A stretch of DNA of 34,808 nt from Ramlibacter sp. Its GTDB lineage: Bacteria > Pseudomonadota > Gammaproteobacteria > Burkholderiales > Burkholderiaceae_C. The position numbers were made by a program, and so were the translations under genes. Positions 23,979 through 32,140 of the stretch are shown one piece after another (the stretch's first letter is position 1; every line of letters starts with the position of its first letter). The notes beneath the pieces were generated by a model. It did no database searches, had not been told where the DNA came from, and saw only the letters and a program-made list of their open reading frames with translations. The stretch spans positions 1 through 34,808 of the forward strand of contig JAQZBU010000095.1 of the NCBI GenBank assembly GCA_029237735.1. The letters run 5' to 3'.

Positions 23979-24764
23979 TCAGCTTTGCGTGAGCCAATTT
24001 GCTTTGCGCTTGCCCAGGAACGACTGGATGCCCTCGCGGCCCTCATCGCTCACGCGGATGTCTGCGATGCCCTGCACCGTGCGGTCAATCAGCAGCTGCG
24101 TAATGTCCTTCTCCGCCACGTCCTGCACCAGGGCCTTGCAGGCCTTCAACGCAGCCGGCCCCGCCAGCAGCAGCGATTGCGCGATCTCCGCGACTTTGGC
24201 GTCGAGCTGCGCGGCCGGCACGACTTCATGCACGAAGCCGATGCGCAGTGCCTCCGCCGCGCTGAATCGCTCGGCCGTGAGGAAGTAGCGGTGTGCCGCG
24301 CGCGCGCCCATGGCACGGATCACATAAGGGCTGATGGTGGCCGGGATCAGGCCCAGCTTGACCTCGCTCAGGCAGTATTGGGCCGTATCCACCGACACGG
24401 CGATGTCGCAGGCGGCGACAAGCCCCGTGCCGCCAGCGTACACGTCACCCTGCACGCGCGCGATGGTCGGCTTGGGGCAGCGATAGACCCCCTTCAGCAT
24501 GTTGGCCAGCGCCACGGCGTCGGCGACGTTCTCGTCGCGCGTGTAGCCCGCCATGCGCTTCATCCAGTTGAGGTCGGCGCCCGCGCAGAAGGCCGGGCCG
24601 TTGCCGGTCAGCACGATGCAGCGCACTTCGGTGCGCTCGGCCAGTTCGGAGAAGACGGCGGTCACTTCCGCGATCACCTCGTCGTTGAAGGCGTTGCGCA
24701 CTTCGGGCCGGTTGAGGGTGACTGTCGCCACGCCCGCTTCGAAATTCAGTTCAAGGTGCTTCAT
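23979..24764 (-). CDS. liuC: Enoyl-CoA hydratase, probable methylglutaconyl-CoA hydratase
   Basis: A 261-residue crotonase-fold enzyme. Oxyanion-hole and CoA motifs are FCAGADLNWMKRM and VQGDVYAGGTGLVAACD. The catalytic loop region is YCLSEVKLGLIPATISPYV and the tail FLGKRKANW. Between the carboxylase subunits and HMG-CoA lyase it most likely hydrates 3-methylglutaconyl-CoA to HMG-CoA (LiuC). ATG 24764 lies 8 bases after the dehydrogenase stop. It is intact and of normal length. Confidence 0.9.
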   Translation of the reverse strand: MKHLELNFEAGVATVTLNRPEVRNAFNDEVIAEVTAVFSELAERTEVRCIVLTGNGPAFCAGADLNWMKRMAGYTRDENVADAVALANMLKGVYRCPKPTIARVQGDVYAGGTGLVAACDIAVSVDTAQYCLSEVKLGLIPATISPYVIRAMGARAAHRYFLTAERFSAAEALRIGFVHEVVPAAQLDAKVAEIAQSLLLAGPAALKACKALVQDVAEKDITQLLIDRTVQGIADIRVSDEGREGIQSFLGKRKANWLTQS

Positions 24765-24772
24765 TGGGTCCT

Positions 24773-25906
24773 TCAATATCGCTTGGCGACTTCTTCCAGC
24801 ATCACTTCCGTCGCGCCGCCGCCAATCGCAAGCACGCGCGCGTCGCGCCACAGTCGTTCGATGGCTGTTTCCCGTATGTAGCCCATGCCGCCGTGAAACT
24901 GCTGGCAGGCCTGCACAACTTCATTGACGAGCTCCCCGGTCAACGCCTTGAGCATCGATACATCCTGCACGATGTCGTGGCCCTGGGTGACGCGCCATGC
25001 ACAGTGATACATGAATTGCCGCGCGGCACGGGTTTTGGCATCCAGCATCGACAAGCGCTGGCGGATGGTTTGCTGGTCCCATAACGGGCCGCCGAAAGCC
25101 TGCCGCTGCCGCACGTAATCGAGTGTGAGCTTGAGCGCCTGCTGGCAGTGGCCAACGGCCATCGCCGCCAGCGCGATGCGCTCGGTCTGGAAATTCTTCA
25201 TCACCGAGTAGAAGCCCCTACCCTCCTCGCCCAGCAGGTTGCCCGCCGGGATGCGGACGTTGTCGAGGATGAGCTCAGCCGTGTCGGATGACAGCCAGCC
25301 GGTTTTCTTCAGCGCCCGGCCGACGGAAAAACCCGGCGTGCCCTTCTCGACGATGAACATAGACATGTCGCGCTTGCCGCTGCCCGTCTTGGCCGCGATG
25401 AAATACAGGTCGGCATGCACGCCGTTGGTGATGAACATCTTGGTGCCGTTCAGCACCCACTGGCCACCGTCCAGCTTCGCGGTGGTCCGGATGCCGGCGA
25501 CGTCGGATCCGGCGCCCGACTCGGTGATGCCCACGGCCGTGATCAGCTCGCCGCCGATCACGCGGCGCAGGTACTTTTCCTTTTGCGCCGGCGTGCCCGC
25601 ATGGTGTAGGTGCGGGCTGGCCATGTCCGTGTGCACCAGCACCGTGATGATGAACCCCGCGAATGTGGATTGCGACAGCGCCTCGGCGAACACCACGTTC
25701 GTCAGCGCGTCCGCTTCCGCACCGCCGTACACGCTCTCGTACATGAGGCCGAACAATCCCGCCTGCCCCATGCGCCGCAGCACGTCGCGCGGCACGCAGC
25801 CCTGCTCTTCCCAGGCTTGCGCCACCGGCTCGACCTCGCGCGAGATGAACTTCGCGACCTGGTCGCGCAGCAGCTCGTGGTCGGGGTTGTCGTAGATCAT
25901 GTGCAT
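24773..25906 (-). CDS. Acyl-CoA dehydrogenase of the liu operon
   Basis: A 377-residue FAD-dependent acyl-CoA dehydrogenase. FAD and substrate motifs are AVGITESGAGSDVAG, WVLNGTKMFITNG and FGGPLWDQQTIRQRL. The Glu usual in short/medium-chain enzymes (YEGT) is replaced here by GGGATEVM. E242 in FQTERIALA lies at the helix-G position used by isovaleryl- and long-chain-type enzymes, so a branched substrate is plausible. It is not the standard LiuA, whose opening differs (LGEDIDMLRD type). It may act on isovaleryl-CoA or a related acyl-CoA. ATG 25906 is followed two codons later by an alternative start. A REP-like hairpin lies just upstream. Confidence 0.88.
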   Translation of the reverse strand: MHMIYDNPDHELLRDQVAKFISREVEPVAQAWEEQGCVPRDVLRRMGQAGLFGLMYESVYGGAEADALTNVVFAEALSQSTFAGFIITVLVHTDMASPHLHHAGTPAQKEKYLRRVIGGELITAVGITESGAGSDVAGIRTTAKLDGGQWVLNGTKMFITNGVHADLYFIAAKTGSGKRDMSMFIVEKGTPGFSVGRALKKTGWLSSDTAELILDNVRIPAGNLLGEEGRGFYSVMKNFQTERIALAAMAVGHCQQALKLTLDYVRQRQAFGGPLWDQQTIRQRLSMLDAKTRAARQFMYHCAWRVTQGHDIVQDVSMLKALTGELVNEVVQACQQFHGGMGYIRETAIERLWRDARVLAIGGGATEVMLEEVAKRY

Positions 25907-25919
25907 GTTGGGGTCCTGG

Positions 25920-25940
25920 ATTGCGGGTCAAGCCCGCAAT
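25920..25940. repeat. Single REP-like hairpin between liuB and the dehydrogenase
   Basis: Arms ATTGCGGG and CCCGCAAT surround TCAAG, in the 45-base gap after liuB. It is a single unit of the same family as the doublet inside uvrA (2271-2338), sharing the ATTGCGG head and TCAAG loop. Such stems can stabilise upstream mRNA or bind gyrase or IHF; no role is proven here. Confidence 0.7.
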
Positions 25941-25951
25941 GACAACTCTTT

Positions 25952-27559
<1,608 letters not shown>

Positions 27560-27611
27560 GGGTTTCCTTGGGCTCGTCGGCGGTTGGGAGCATGGTAGCG
27601 CGCCACCTCTT

Positions 27612-27647
27612 TTTGCAGCCCCGCCCCGTCGCCACCATGGTTGCAAA
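27612..27647. promoter_or_regulatory. Imperfect inverted repeat in the liuB-araC intergenic region
   Basis: TTTGCAGCC (27612-27620) and GGTTGCAAA (27639-27647) match at 8 of 9 positions as inverted arms, centres 27 bases apart. They lie in the gap between divergent liuB and the AraC-type gene. Position and symmetry fit an operator for the adjacent regulator. Confidence 0.45.
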
Positions 27648-27675
27648 TCCTGCCAGCGTCCCGCAAACTTCGTCT

Positions 27676-28701
27676 ATGCCCGCCAAGCGCGCTTCCCGCC
27701 CCGCCACAGCCGCCACACCCATGGGCTTTGCGCGGGCCATCGTGGCTGCCTATCGGCGCTATGGACAGGACCCGTCCGATGTCCTGAAGCTGGCACAGAT
27801 CGCGCCAGCCCAGCTGCAGCTGACCAACGCCCGCATCACCGCGCGCCAGATGGAAGTGCTTTCCGAGGCGGCCATGCGGGAACTGGATGACGAGGGCCTG
27901 GGGGCGTTTTCGCGCAAGCTGCCCTGGGGCAGCTACGGCATGCTGGCGCGCGCATCGCTGCCCTCGCCCGAACTCGGCGTCGCGCTCAAGCGCTGGTGCC
28001 GGCATCACGCGCTGTTGACCGGTGACCTTCGCCTGTCATTGGTCGAACGCGGCGACAGCGCCGCCATCGTTGTGGAAGAGCAGGCGGACCTGGGCGCCGC
28101 CCGTGAGTTCATGCTGGTGTACGTTCTGCGCAACATCCATGGCCTGGCCTGCTGGTACATCGACTCACGCATCCCGCTGCAGGGCGCGAGGTTTCCGTTC
28201 CCCGCGCCGGTCCACGCCGATGCCTATTCATTCATGTTCCCCGGGCCCCTCGAGTTCGACGCGGCGCATGCCGAAATCCGATTCGATGCGCGCTATCTTG
28301 CGCTACCCTTGCGGCGCGACGAGAAGGCGTTGCGCCAGATGCTGCAACGCGCCCTGCCACTCACCGTGTTGCAATACCGGCGCGACCGGCTTCTGGTGCA
28401 GCAGGTGCGCCAGGCACTGGTCGCCCACCCTGGCCAGGCGCACAGCGCGGAGGGTATCGCCGGGCTGCTGCACATGTCGCCCCGCACGCTGCACCGCCAG
28501 CTCAAGGAAGAAGGCGCGAGCCTGCAGCAGCTGAAGGACGAGGTCCGCTGCGAACGCGCGAAGGACCTTCTCTATCGCACCAGCAAGCCGCTGAAGCAGG
28601 TGGCCGCGGCTTGCGGTTTCCGCAACGAGAAAAGTTTCCTGCGGGCGTTCAGGCAGTGGACGGGAGCGAGCCCGGCGGAGTTCCGGACGGAGAACCGCTG
28701 A
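27676..28701 (+). CDS. AraC-family regulator, candidate regulator of the liu operon
   Basis: A 341-residue transcription factor with an N-terminal ligand-binding region of the arabinose_bd/OruR type (about 20-210) and a C-terminal AraC HTH (about 245-335). The HTH has HSAEGIAGLLHMSPRTLHRQL and the second-helix signature QVAAACGFRNEKSFLRAFRQWTGASP. It is divergent from liuB, so it is the natural candidate controller of leucine or branched-acid catabolism. Many betaproteobacteria use a MerR-type LiuR instead; none is seen here. Starts at GTG 27541, ATG 27637 and ATG 27721 are alternatives. ATG 27676 leaves the inverted repeat outside the gene. Confidence 0.9.
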   Translation: MPAKRASRPATAATPMGFARAIVAAYRRYGQDPSDVLKLAQIAPAQLQLTNARITARQMEVLSEAAMRELDDEGLGAFSRKLPWGSYGMLARASLPSPELGVALKRWCRHHALLTGDLRLSLVERGDSAAIVVEEQADLGAAREFMLVYVLRNIHGLACWYIDSRIPLQGARFPFPAPVHADAYSFMFPGPLEFDAAHAEIRFDARYLALPLRRDEKALRQMLQRALPLTVLQYRRDRLLVQQVRQALVAHPGQAHSAEGIAGLLHMSPRTLHRQLKEEGASLQQLKDEVRCERAKDLLYRTSKPLKQVAAACGFRNEKSFLRAFRQWTGASPAEFRTENR

Positions 28702-28734
28702 AGCGACCGCCGCCCGGTCCGACGGGAAACACCC

Positions 28735-29367
28735 CTACTTGCGCAGATTCAGCGCGATAAGTTCCGATTGTTGCGTGCCAGCGCCGAGCTGGTGGGCGCT
28801 CGTACGCTTGAAGTCGGTCTTGACCATCATCCCGTGATCGCGGCTCGCCCAGTATGTATCTTGCGACCCCGGGCTCGTGCACCCTATCCTGAAAGCATCG
28901 AACGTCCCGGCCCGAACGGTCACCTGCTCGAACGCCTCCACCTTGCACGAATAGTCGAACTCGGTGACCTTGCCCGTGGCCACCTGCGTCATGCGGTGGT
29001 GCGTGTTCCACGTTTTGCCGACCTTGAGCGGATAGATGAACCCGATCGGCGGGTCGTACGTGACGAATGGCTTTCCGTCGCGCCCGAGGATTCCATACCA
29101 GCGCCCGTCGTTGGTCGCCATGATGGTGAACCCCGTACTGCTCTTGATCTCCACGGCGGGCATGCCCTGCCACACACCGTTCCCGCGTGTGATGCGAAGT
29201 TCCGCGTCCTTACCGTAGCTGCCGGTGTTGCGCTGCACGGTCTGCCAAGTGGAACCGGCCGGCGGAATGTTCCATGTCGCAACCTCGGGCGCGACGGCTG
29301 CGCATCCCGCGAGCATGGCGACCACGGCGGCGGCCCAGGTCTTCTTCGTTGTTGTGGACTTGCTCAT
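28735..29367 (-). CDS. Predicted lipoprotein, unknown function
   Basis: A 210-residue envelope protein. A hydrophobic signal ends in the lipobox LAGC (Cys about residue 22), so it should be lipidated and anchored in the outer or inner membrane. The mature part has regular beta-type blocks (GRWYGILGRDGKPFVTYDPP, YPLKVGKTWNTHHRM, TVRAGTFDAFRIGCTS) but no motif I can name. AAGGAG lies 6 bases before ATG 29367. An FNR-like palindrome 147 bases upstream (29513-29528) suggests expression under oxygen limitation. It converges with the AraC-type gene. Confidence 0.8.
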   Translation of the reverse strand: MSKSTTTKKTWAAAVVAMLAGCAAVAPEVATWNIPPAGSTWQTVQRNTGSYGKDAELRITRGNGVWQGMPAVEIKSSTGFTIMATNDGRWYGILGRDGKPFVTYDPPIGFIYPLKVGKTWNTHHRMTQVATGKVTEFDYSCKVEAFEQVTVRAGTFDAFRIGCTSPGSQDTYWASRDHGMMVKTDFKRTSAHQLGAGTQQSELIALNLRK

Positions 29368-29512
29368 GATGCTCCTTCGTCTTGGTACGAGAGCCCGGGC
29401 GATCCTTGGGGCTTGGCCATGCCCTTAGTGGTCATGCAGCGCGCGCGGAGCAGGCGGCCCGGCGCGCCGATCGCCTTGGACATACATCAAATACCCCTGA
29501 GAACGAGAAAAC

Positions 29513-29528
29513 CTTGACGCACGTCAAG
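29513..29528. promoter_or_regulatory. FNR/CRP-type palindrome
   Basis: CTTGACG and CGTCAAG are perfect arms around CA. The core TTGAC-N4-GTCAA matches the FNR/ANR pattern TTGAT-N4-ATCAA with the frequent GTCAA half. About 35 bases downstream on the (-) strand, a second box-like sequence TTGATGTATGTCCAA occurs. The geometry would suit activation of the lipoprotein gene at 29367. Confidence 0.5.
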
Positions 29529-29601
29529 ATTGTCTCAACCGTAGGCGTAGTGCCGGACCGTCACGTCGTTTCATTCGATGCGTGAGCGGCGCGCGGGTAT
29601 G

Positions 29602-31011
29602 TCAGTCCACCCAGCGCGTGTGGAACTTGCCCGGGCGGTCAAGCCGCTGGTAGGTGTGCGCCCCGAAGTAGTCGCGCTGGGCCTGCAACAGGTTCGCGGG
29701 CAATCGCGGCGACCTTAAGCAGTCGTAGTAGGACAGCGCGCTCATGAACGCCGGCACCGCCACGCCGTGCTGCGCCGCCGTGGCCACGACGTCGCGCAGG
29801 TCCTGTTGGCACTCCGCCATCACCTGCGCGAAATGCTCGTCCATGAGGAGGTTAACCAGCTCCGGGTTACGCGCGTAGGCGGCCCGGATGTCCTCCAGCA
29901 GTTTGGCGCGGATGATGCAGCCGGCCCGCCAGATCGAGGCGATGGTCGCGAACGGCAGGCTCCACTGGTGTTCGCGGTCGGCCGCGCCCAGCAGCTGGAA
30001 GCCCTGCGCGTACGAGCAGATCTTCGCGGCAAGCAGCGCGCGGCGAATCTTCTCGATGAAAACGCAGCGGTCGCCCGAGTAGGCGGCTTGCGGGCCGGCG
30101 AGTACTGCGGCAGCGGCCACGCGCTCTTGCCGCACCGCGCTCAGCGTGCGCGCAAAGACCGCGTCCGCGATCGTCGGCGCGTTCACGCCCATGTCGAGCG
30201 CCGCCTGGCTCGCCCATTTGCCTGTCCCCTTTTGCTCCGCGGTATCCACGATGAGGTCAACCAGCGGCTGGCCCGTCTCGGGGTCGGTCCGCGCCAGGAT
30301 ATCGGCCGTGATGCCGACGAGGTAACTGCCCAATTCCCCCTCGTTCCAATCCGCGAAGGTCCGGCTCATTTCGGCCGGGCGCATGCCGAGCAACTGCTGC
30401 ATCAGCCAATACGCCTCGCAGATGGTCTGCATGTCGGCGTACTCGATGCCGTTGTGCACCATCTTCACGAAGTGCCCGGCGCCGCCCGAGCCCATCCATT
30501 CGCAGCAAGGCTGGCCATCCTCCGCCCGCGCGGCGATCGACTGCAGCATCGGCTTGACCAGCGGCCACGCCTGCGCGTGCCCTCCGGGCATGAGCGCCGG
30601 ACCGCGCAAGGCGCCCTCCTCGCCGCCGCTCACGCCGGCGCCTACGTACAGAATGCCCGAGCCCTCCAGCTCCAGCATGCGGCGCTGCGTGTCGGTAAAG
30701 CGCGTGTTGCCGCCGTCGATCACAACGTCGCCGGCCGCGAGCATTTGCCGCAGCTCCACCAGCACGACATCCACGGCCGCGCCGGCCGGAACCATCAGCA
30801 GCAGCCTGCGCGGCGCCTGCAGACTCGCGACCAGCTCGGCCAGAGAGCGCGCCGCGTGGGCACGCTTGCCCTGCGTGCGCCGTGAAAAATTGTCCCTCTT
30901 CGCGGCATCGAGGTCGAACCCGCCGACAGCGAAGCCGTTGCGCTCTAGGTTCAGCGCGAGGTTCTCGCCCATCACGCCCAGCCCCACGATGCCGATGTCT
31001 GATTGCTGCAT
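29602..31011 (-). CDS. gnd: 6-phosphogluconate dehydrogenase, decarboxylating
   Basis: A 469-residue enzyme that converts 6-phosphogluconate to ribulose 5-phosphate, CO2 and NADPH in the pentose phosphate pathway. The cofactor motif GLGVMGENLALNLERNGF is at residues 10-27. Substrate and catalytic blocks are GNTRFTDTQRR, GVSGGEEGALRGPALMPGG, GAGHFVKMVHNGIEYADMQ (catalytic Lys and Glu) and DTAEQKGTGKWASQAALDMG. The C-terminal HTYQRLDR tail is as expected. The length equals the E. coli form (468). No zwf or pgl is adjacent. The gene seems monocistronic with a 234-base gap downstream. Confidence 0.96.
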   Translation of the reverse strand: MQQSDIGIVGLGVMGENLALNLERNGFAVGGFDLDAAKRDNFSRRTQGKRAHAARSLAELVASLQAPRRLLLMVPAGAAVDVVLVELRQMLAAGDVVIDGGNTRFTDTQRRMLELEGSGILYVGAGVSGGEEGALRGPALMPGGHAQAWPLVKPMLQSIAARAEDGQPCCEWMGSGGAGHFVKMVHNGIEYADMQTICEAYWLMQQLLGMRPAEMSRTFADWNEGELGSYLVGITADILARTDPETGQPLVDLIVDTAEQKGTGKWASQAALDMGVNAPTIADAVFARTLSAVRQERVAAAAVLAGPQAAYSGDRCVFIEKIRRALLAAKICSYAQGFQLLGAADREHQWSLPFATIASIWRAGCIIRAKLLEDIRAAYARNPELVNLLMDEHFAQVMAECQQDLRDVVATAAQHGVAVPAFMSALSYYDCLRSPRLPANLLQAQRDYFGAHTYQRLDRPGKFHTRWVD

Positions 31012-31077
31012 GGGCCGGATTGTGCTCCAGCCGAAGAGCTTGGATCGCGCCGCGCACAGCCCCAGCAGGAGAAGGTA

Positions 31078-31104
31078 TGTAGCCTGAACACGGTATAGGC
31101 AAGG
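31078..31104 (+). promoter_or_regulatory. TGTAGCC-N6-CGGTATAGGCA motif, copy 1
   Basis: TGTAGCC, six bases, CGGTATAGGCA, one base, GG; about 47 bases before ATG 31152. An identical arrangement precedes the other small (+) gene (31870-31896). The same 27-base spacing twice in one orientation suggests a shared promoter or operator. No standard -35 element is evident. Confidence 0.45.
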
Positions 31105-31151
31105 CGGCGAGCGACGATCACCATCATTGCCGCACGCACCGGGAGATCCTC

Positions 31152-31403
31152 ATGAACATTCGCGGCACCAATGGTCACGGCCTGGAATTCGGCGCACTTT
31201 CCGCAATCGCCTCCTTCGTGGGAGCCTTCGCTATCGTCGGTTTTGTCCTGCTGGACAACGACCCGCAGCCGCCTTACGGCTCGCTGCCTGCCACCGCGTA
31301 TCCGGCCACGTCATATGAAGGCACCGACCCATCGGTGCCCTCGGCCAGCAGCGTGTTCGGCAATCGCGCCGAAGAGCCAAGCCCGCAGATCGAAACCTTC
31401 TGA
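31152..31403 (+). CDS. Small single-helix membrane or exported protein
   Basis: An 83-residue protein with one hydrophobic segment (about 15-34, ALSAIASFVGAFAIVGFVLL), followed by a Pro/Ser/Thr-rich tail (DPQPPYGSLPATAYPATS and on). The tail would lie outside the membrane. GGGAG lies 7 bases before ATG 31152, and the TGTAGCC/GGTATAGG motif lies further upstream. No family is recognised. It stops 1 base before the convergent small gene at 31405. Confidence 0.6.
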   Translation: MNIRGTNGHGLEFGALSAIASFVGAFAIVGFVLLDNDPQPPYGSLPATAYPATSYEGTDPSVPSASSVFGNRAEEPSPQIETF

Positions 31404-31404
31404 A

Positions 31405-31752
31405 CTATTGCTCGCCGGAACGCTGCGAGGGATTGGCCCTCGACCACGCGAGCAGTCGGTCGAAATCCCCGTCGAAGGCATGGCGCTTGAGCGCCTCGTA
31501 AACGGTCGAGCACAGCATCACTTCGCCCGGCGTCAAGCGTTGCGCGATGGACGCCCGATCGCACTCCAGGTAGAGACGCTTCAGGTCCTCGATCGACGCG
31601 CCGCTACTGGTCGGGAGGAAGGGGCTGGACTGCGTCTTGTTGCTGTCGACGGAGTCGTTGGCATAGGCATCGCCCGGGGCAATCGCCGCGAGCGTGACGC
31701 TGATGGCGGCAGTGCCGGCGAGGGCGAGAATGGAAGCGAGGTTGCGGTCCAT
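31405..31752 (-). CDS. Small exported protein, unknown function
   Basis: A 115-residue protein with a signal peptide (residues 1-31, MDRNLASILALAGTAAIS...AYA) and a short mature domain. A conserved-looking block with two cysteines (LYLECDRASIAQRLTPGEVML, CSTVYEALKR) continues to FDGDFDRLLAWSRAN. The cysteines could pair in the periplasm. GGAGTAACGAT precedes ATG 31752. I do not recognise a named family, though similar small exported proteins are common in Comamonadaceae. Confidence 0.7.
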   Translation of the reverse strand: MDRNLASILALAGTAAISVTLAAIAPGDAYANDSVDSNKTQSSPFLPTSSGASIEDLKRLYLECDRASIAQRLTPGEVMLCSTVYEALKRHAFDGDFDRLLAWSRANPSQRSGEQ

Positions 31753-31869
31753 ATCGTTACTCCGGGTGGGTTGAAAGGAGCAACGATGGTGCTCGCGGCT
31801 GCTTGCGTGGCCAATCCCGCGTTCAGGTGAAGACGATAGGTTGATGCGGCGATAGGCATGACAGGCCGG

Positions 31870-31896
31870 TGTAGCCCAAGTGCGGTATAGGCATGG
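31870..31896 (+). promoter_or_regulatory. TGTAGCC-N6-CGGTATAGGCA motif, copy 2
   Basis: Second copy, about 64 bases before GTG 31961. It shares TGTAGCC and CGGTATAGGCA with identical spacing with 31078-31104. A weaker look-alike (GCGGCGATAGGCATG) lies just upstream near 31850. Confidence 0.45.
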
Positions 31897-31960
31897 CCCA
31901 GGGCGCTGCGCATCATGGAGGGCACGACATCGGTGCAAACCATCGCACAAGGGGGTCCTC

Positions 31961-32140
31961 GTGAATTCCGACTACAGCACTTCCTCCCGTTTGCAACGCT
32001 TTCTCGCCGTCCTCGTGGCGGGGGTTGTCACGGGCACTCTGTTCGCCGCGGTGGCCCTGGGCTTGACCGGCGCCGACGGATGGAGCCTCTTCGCACACTA
32101 CGATGACGGAGCGGCTCAAGCCGTTGTCAAGGCGGCCTGA
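31961..32140 (+). CDS. Small single-helix membrane protein
   Basis: A 59-residue protein with one hydrophobic helix (about 12-35, RFLAVLVAGVVTGTLFAAVALGL) and a short polar tail. The start is GTG 31961, preceded by AAGGGGG; no ATG offers a better start. Its 3' end overlaps the end of the convergent sensor-kinase gene by 25 bases. No family is recognised; support is the ribosome site and the shared upstream motif. Confidence 0.5.
   Translation: MNSDYSTSSRLQRFLAVLVAGVVTGTLFAAVALGLTGADGWSLFAHYDDGAAQAVVKAA

Noticed and set aside
21416..23992. Long (858-codon) open frame on the + strand opposite liuD and DUF4126
   Set aside because: It mirrors strongly coding, GC-rich genes on the other strand; its product is low-complexity His/Arg/Ala-rich with no recognisable domain.
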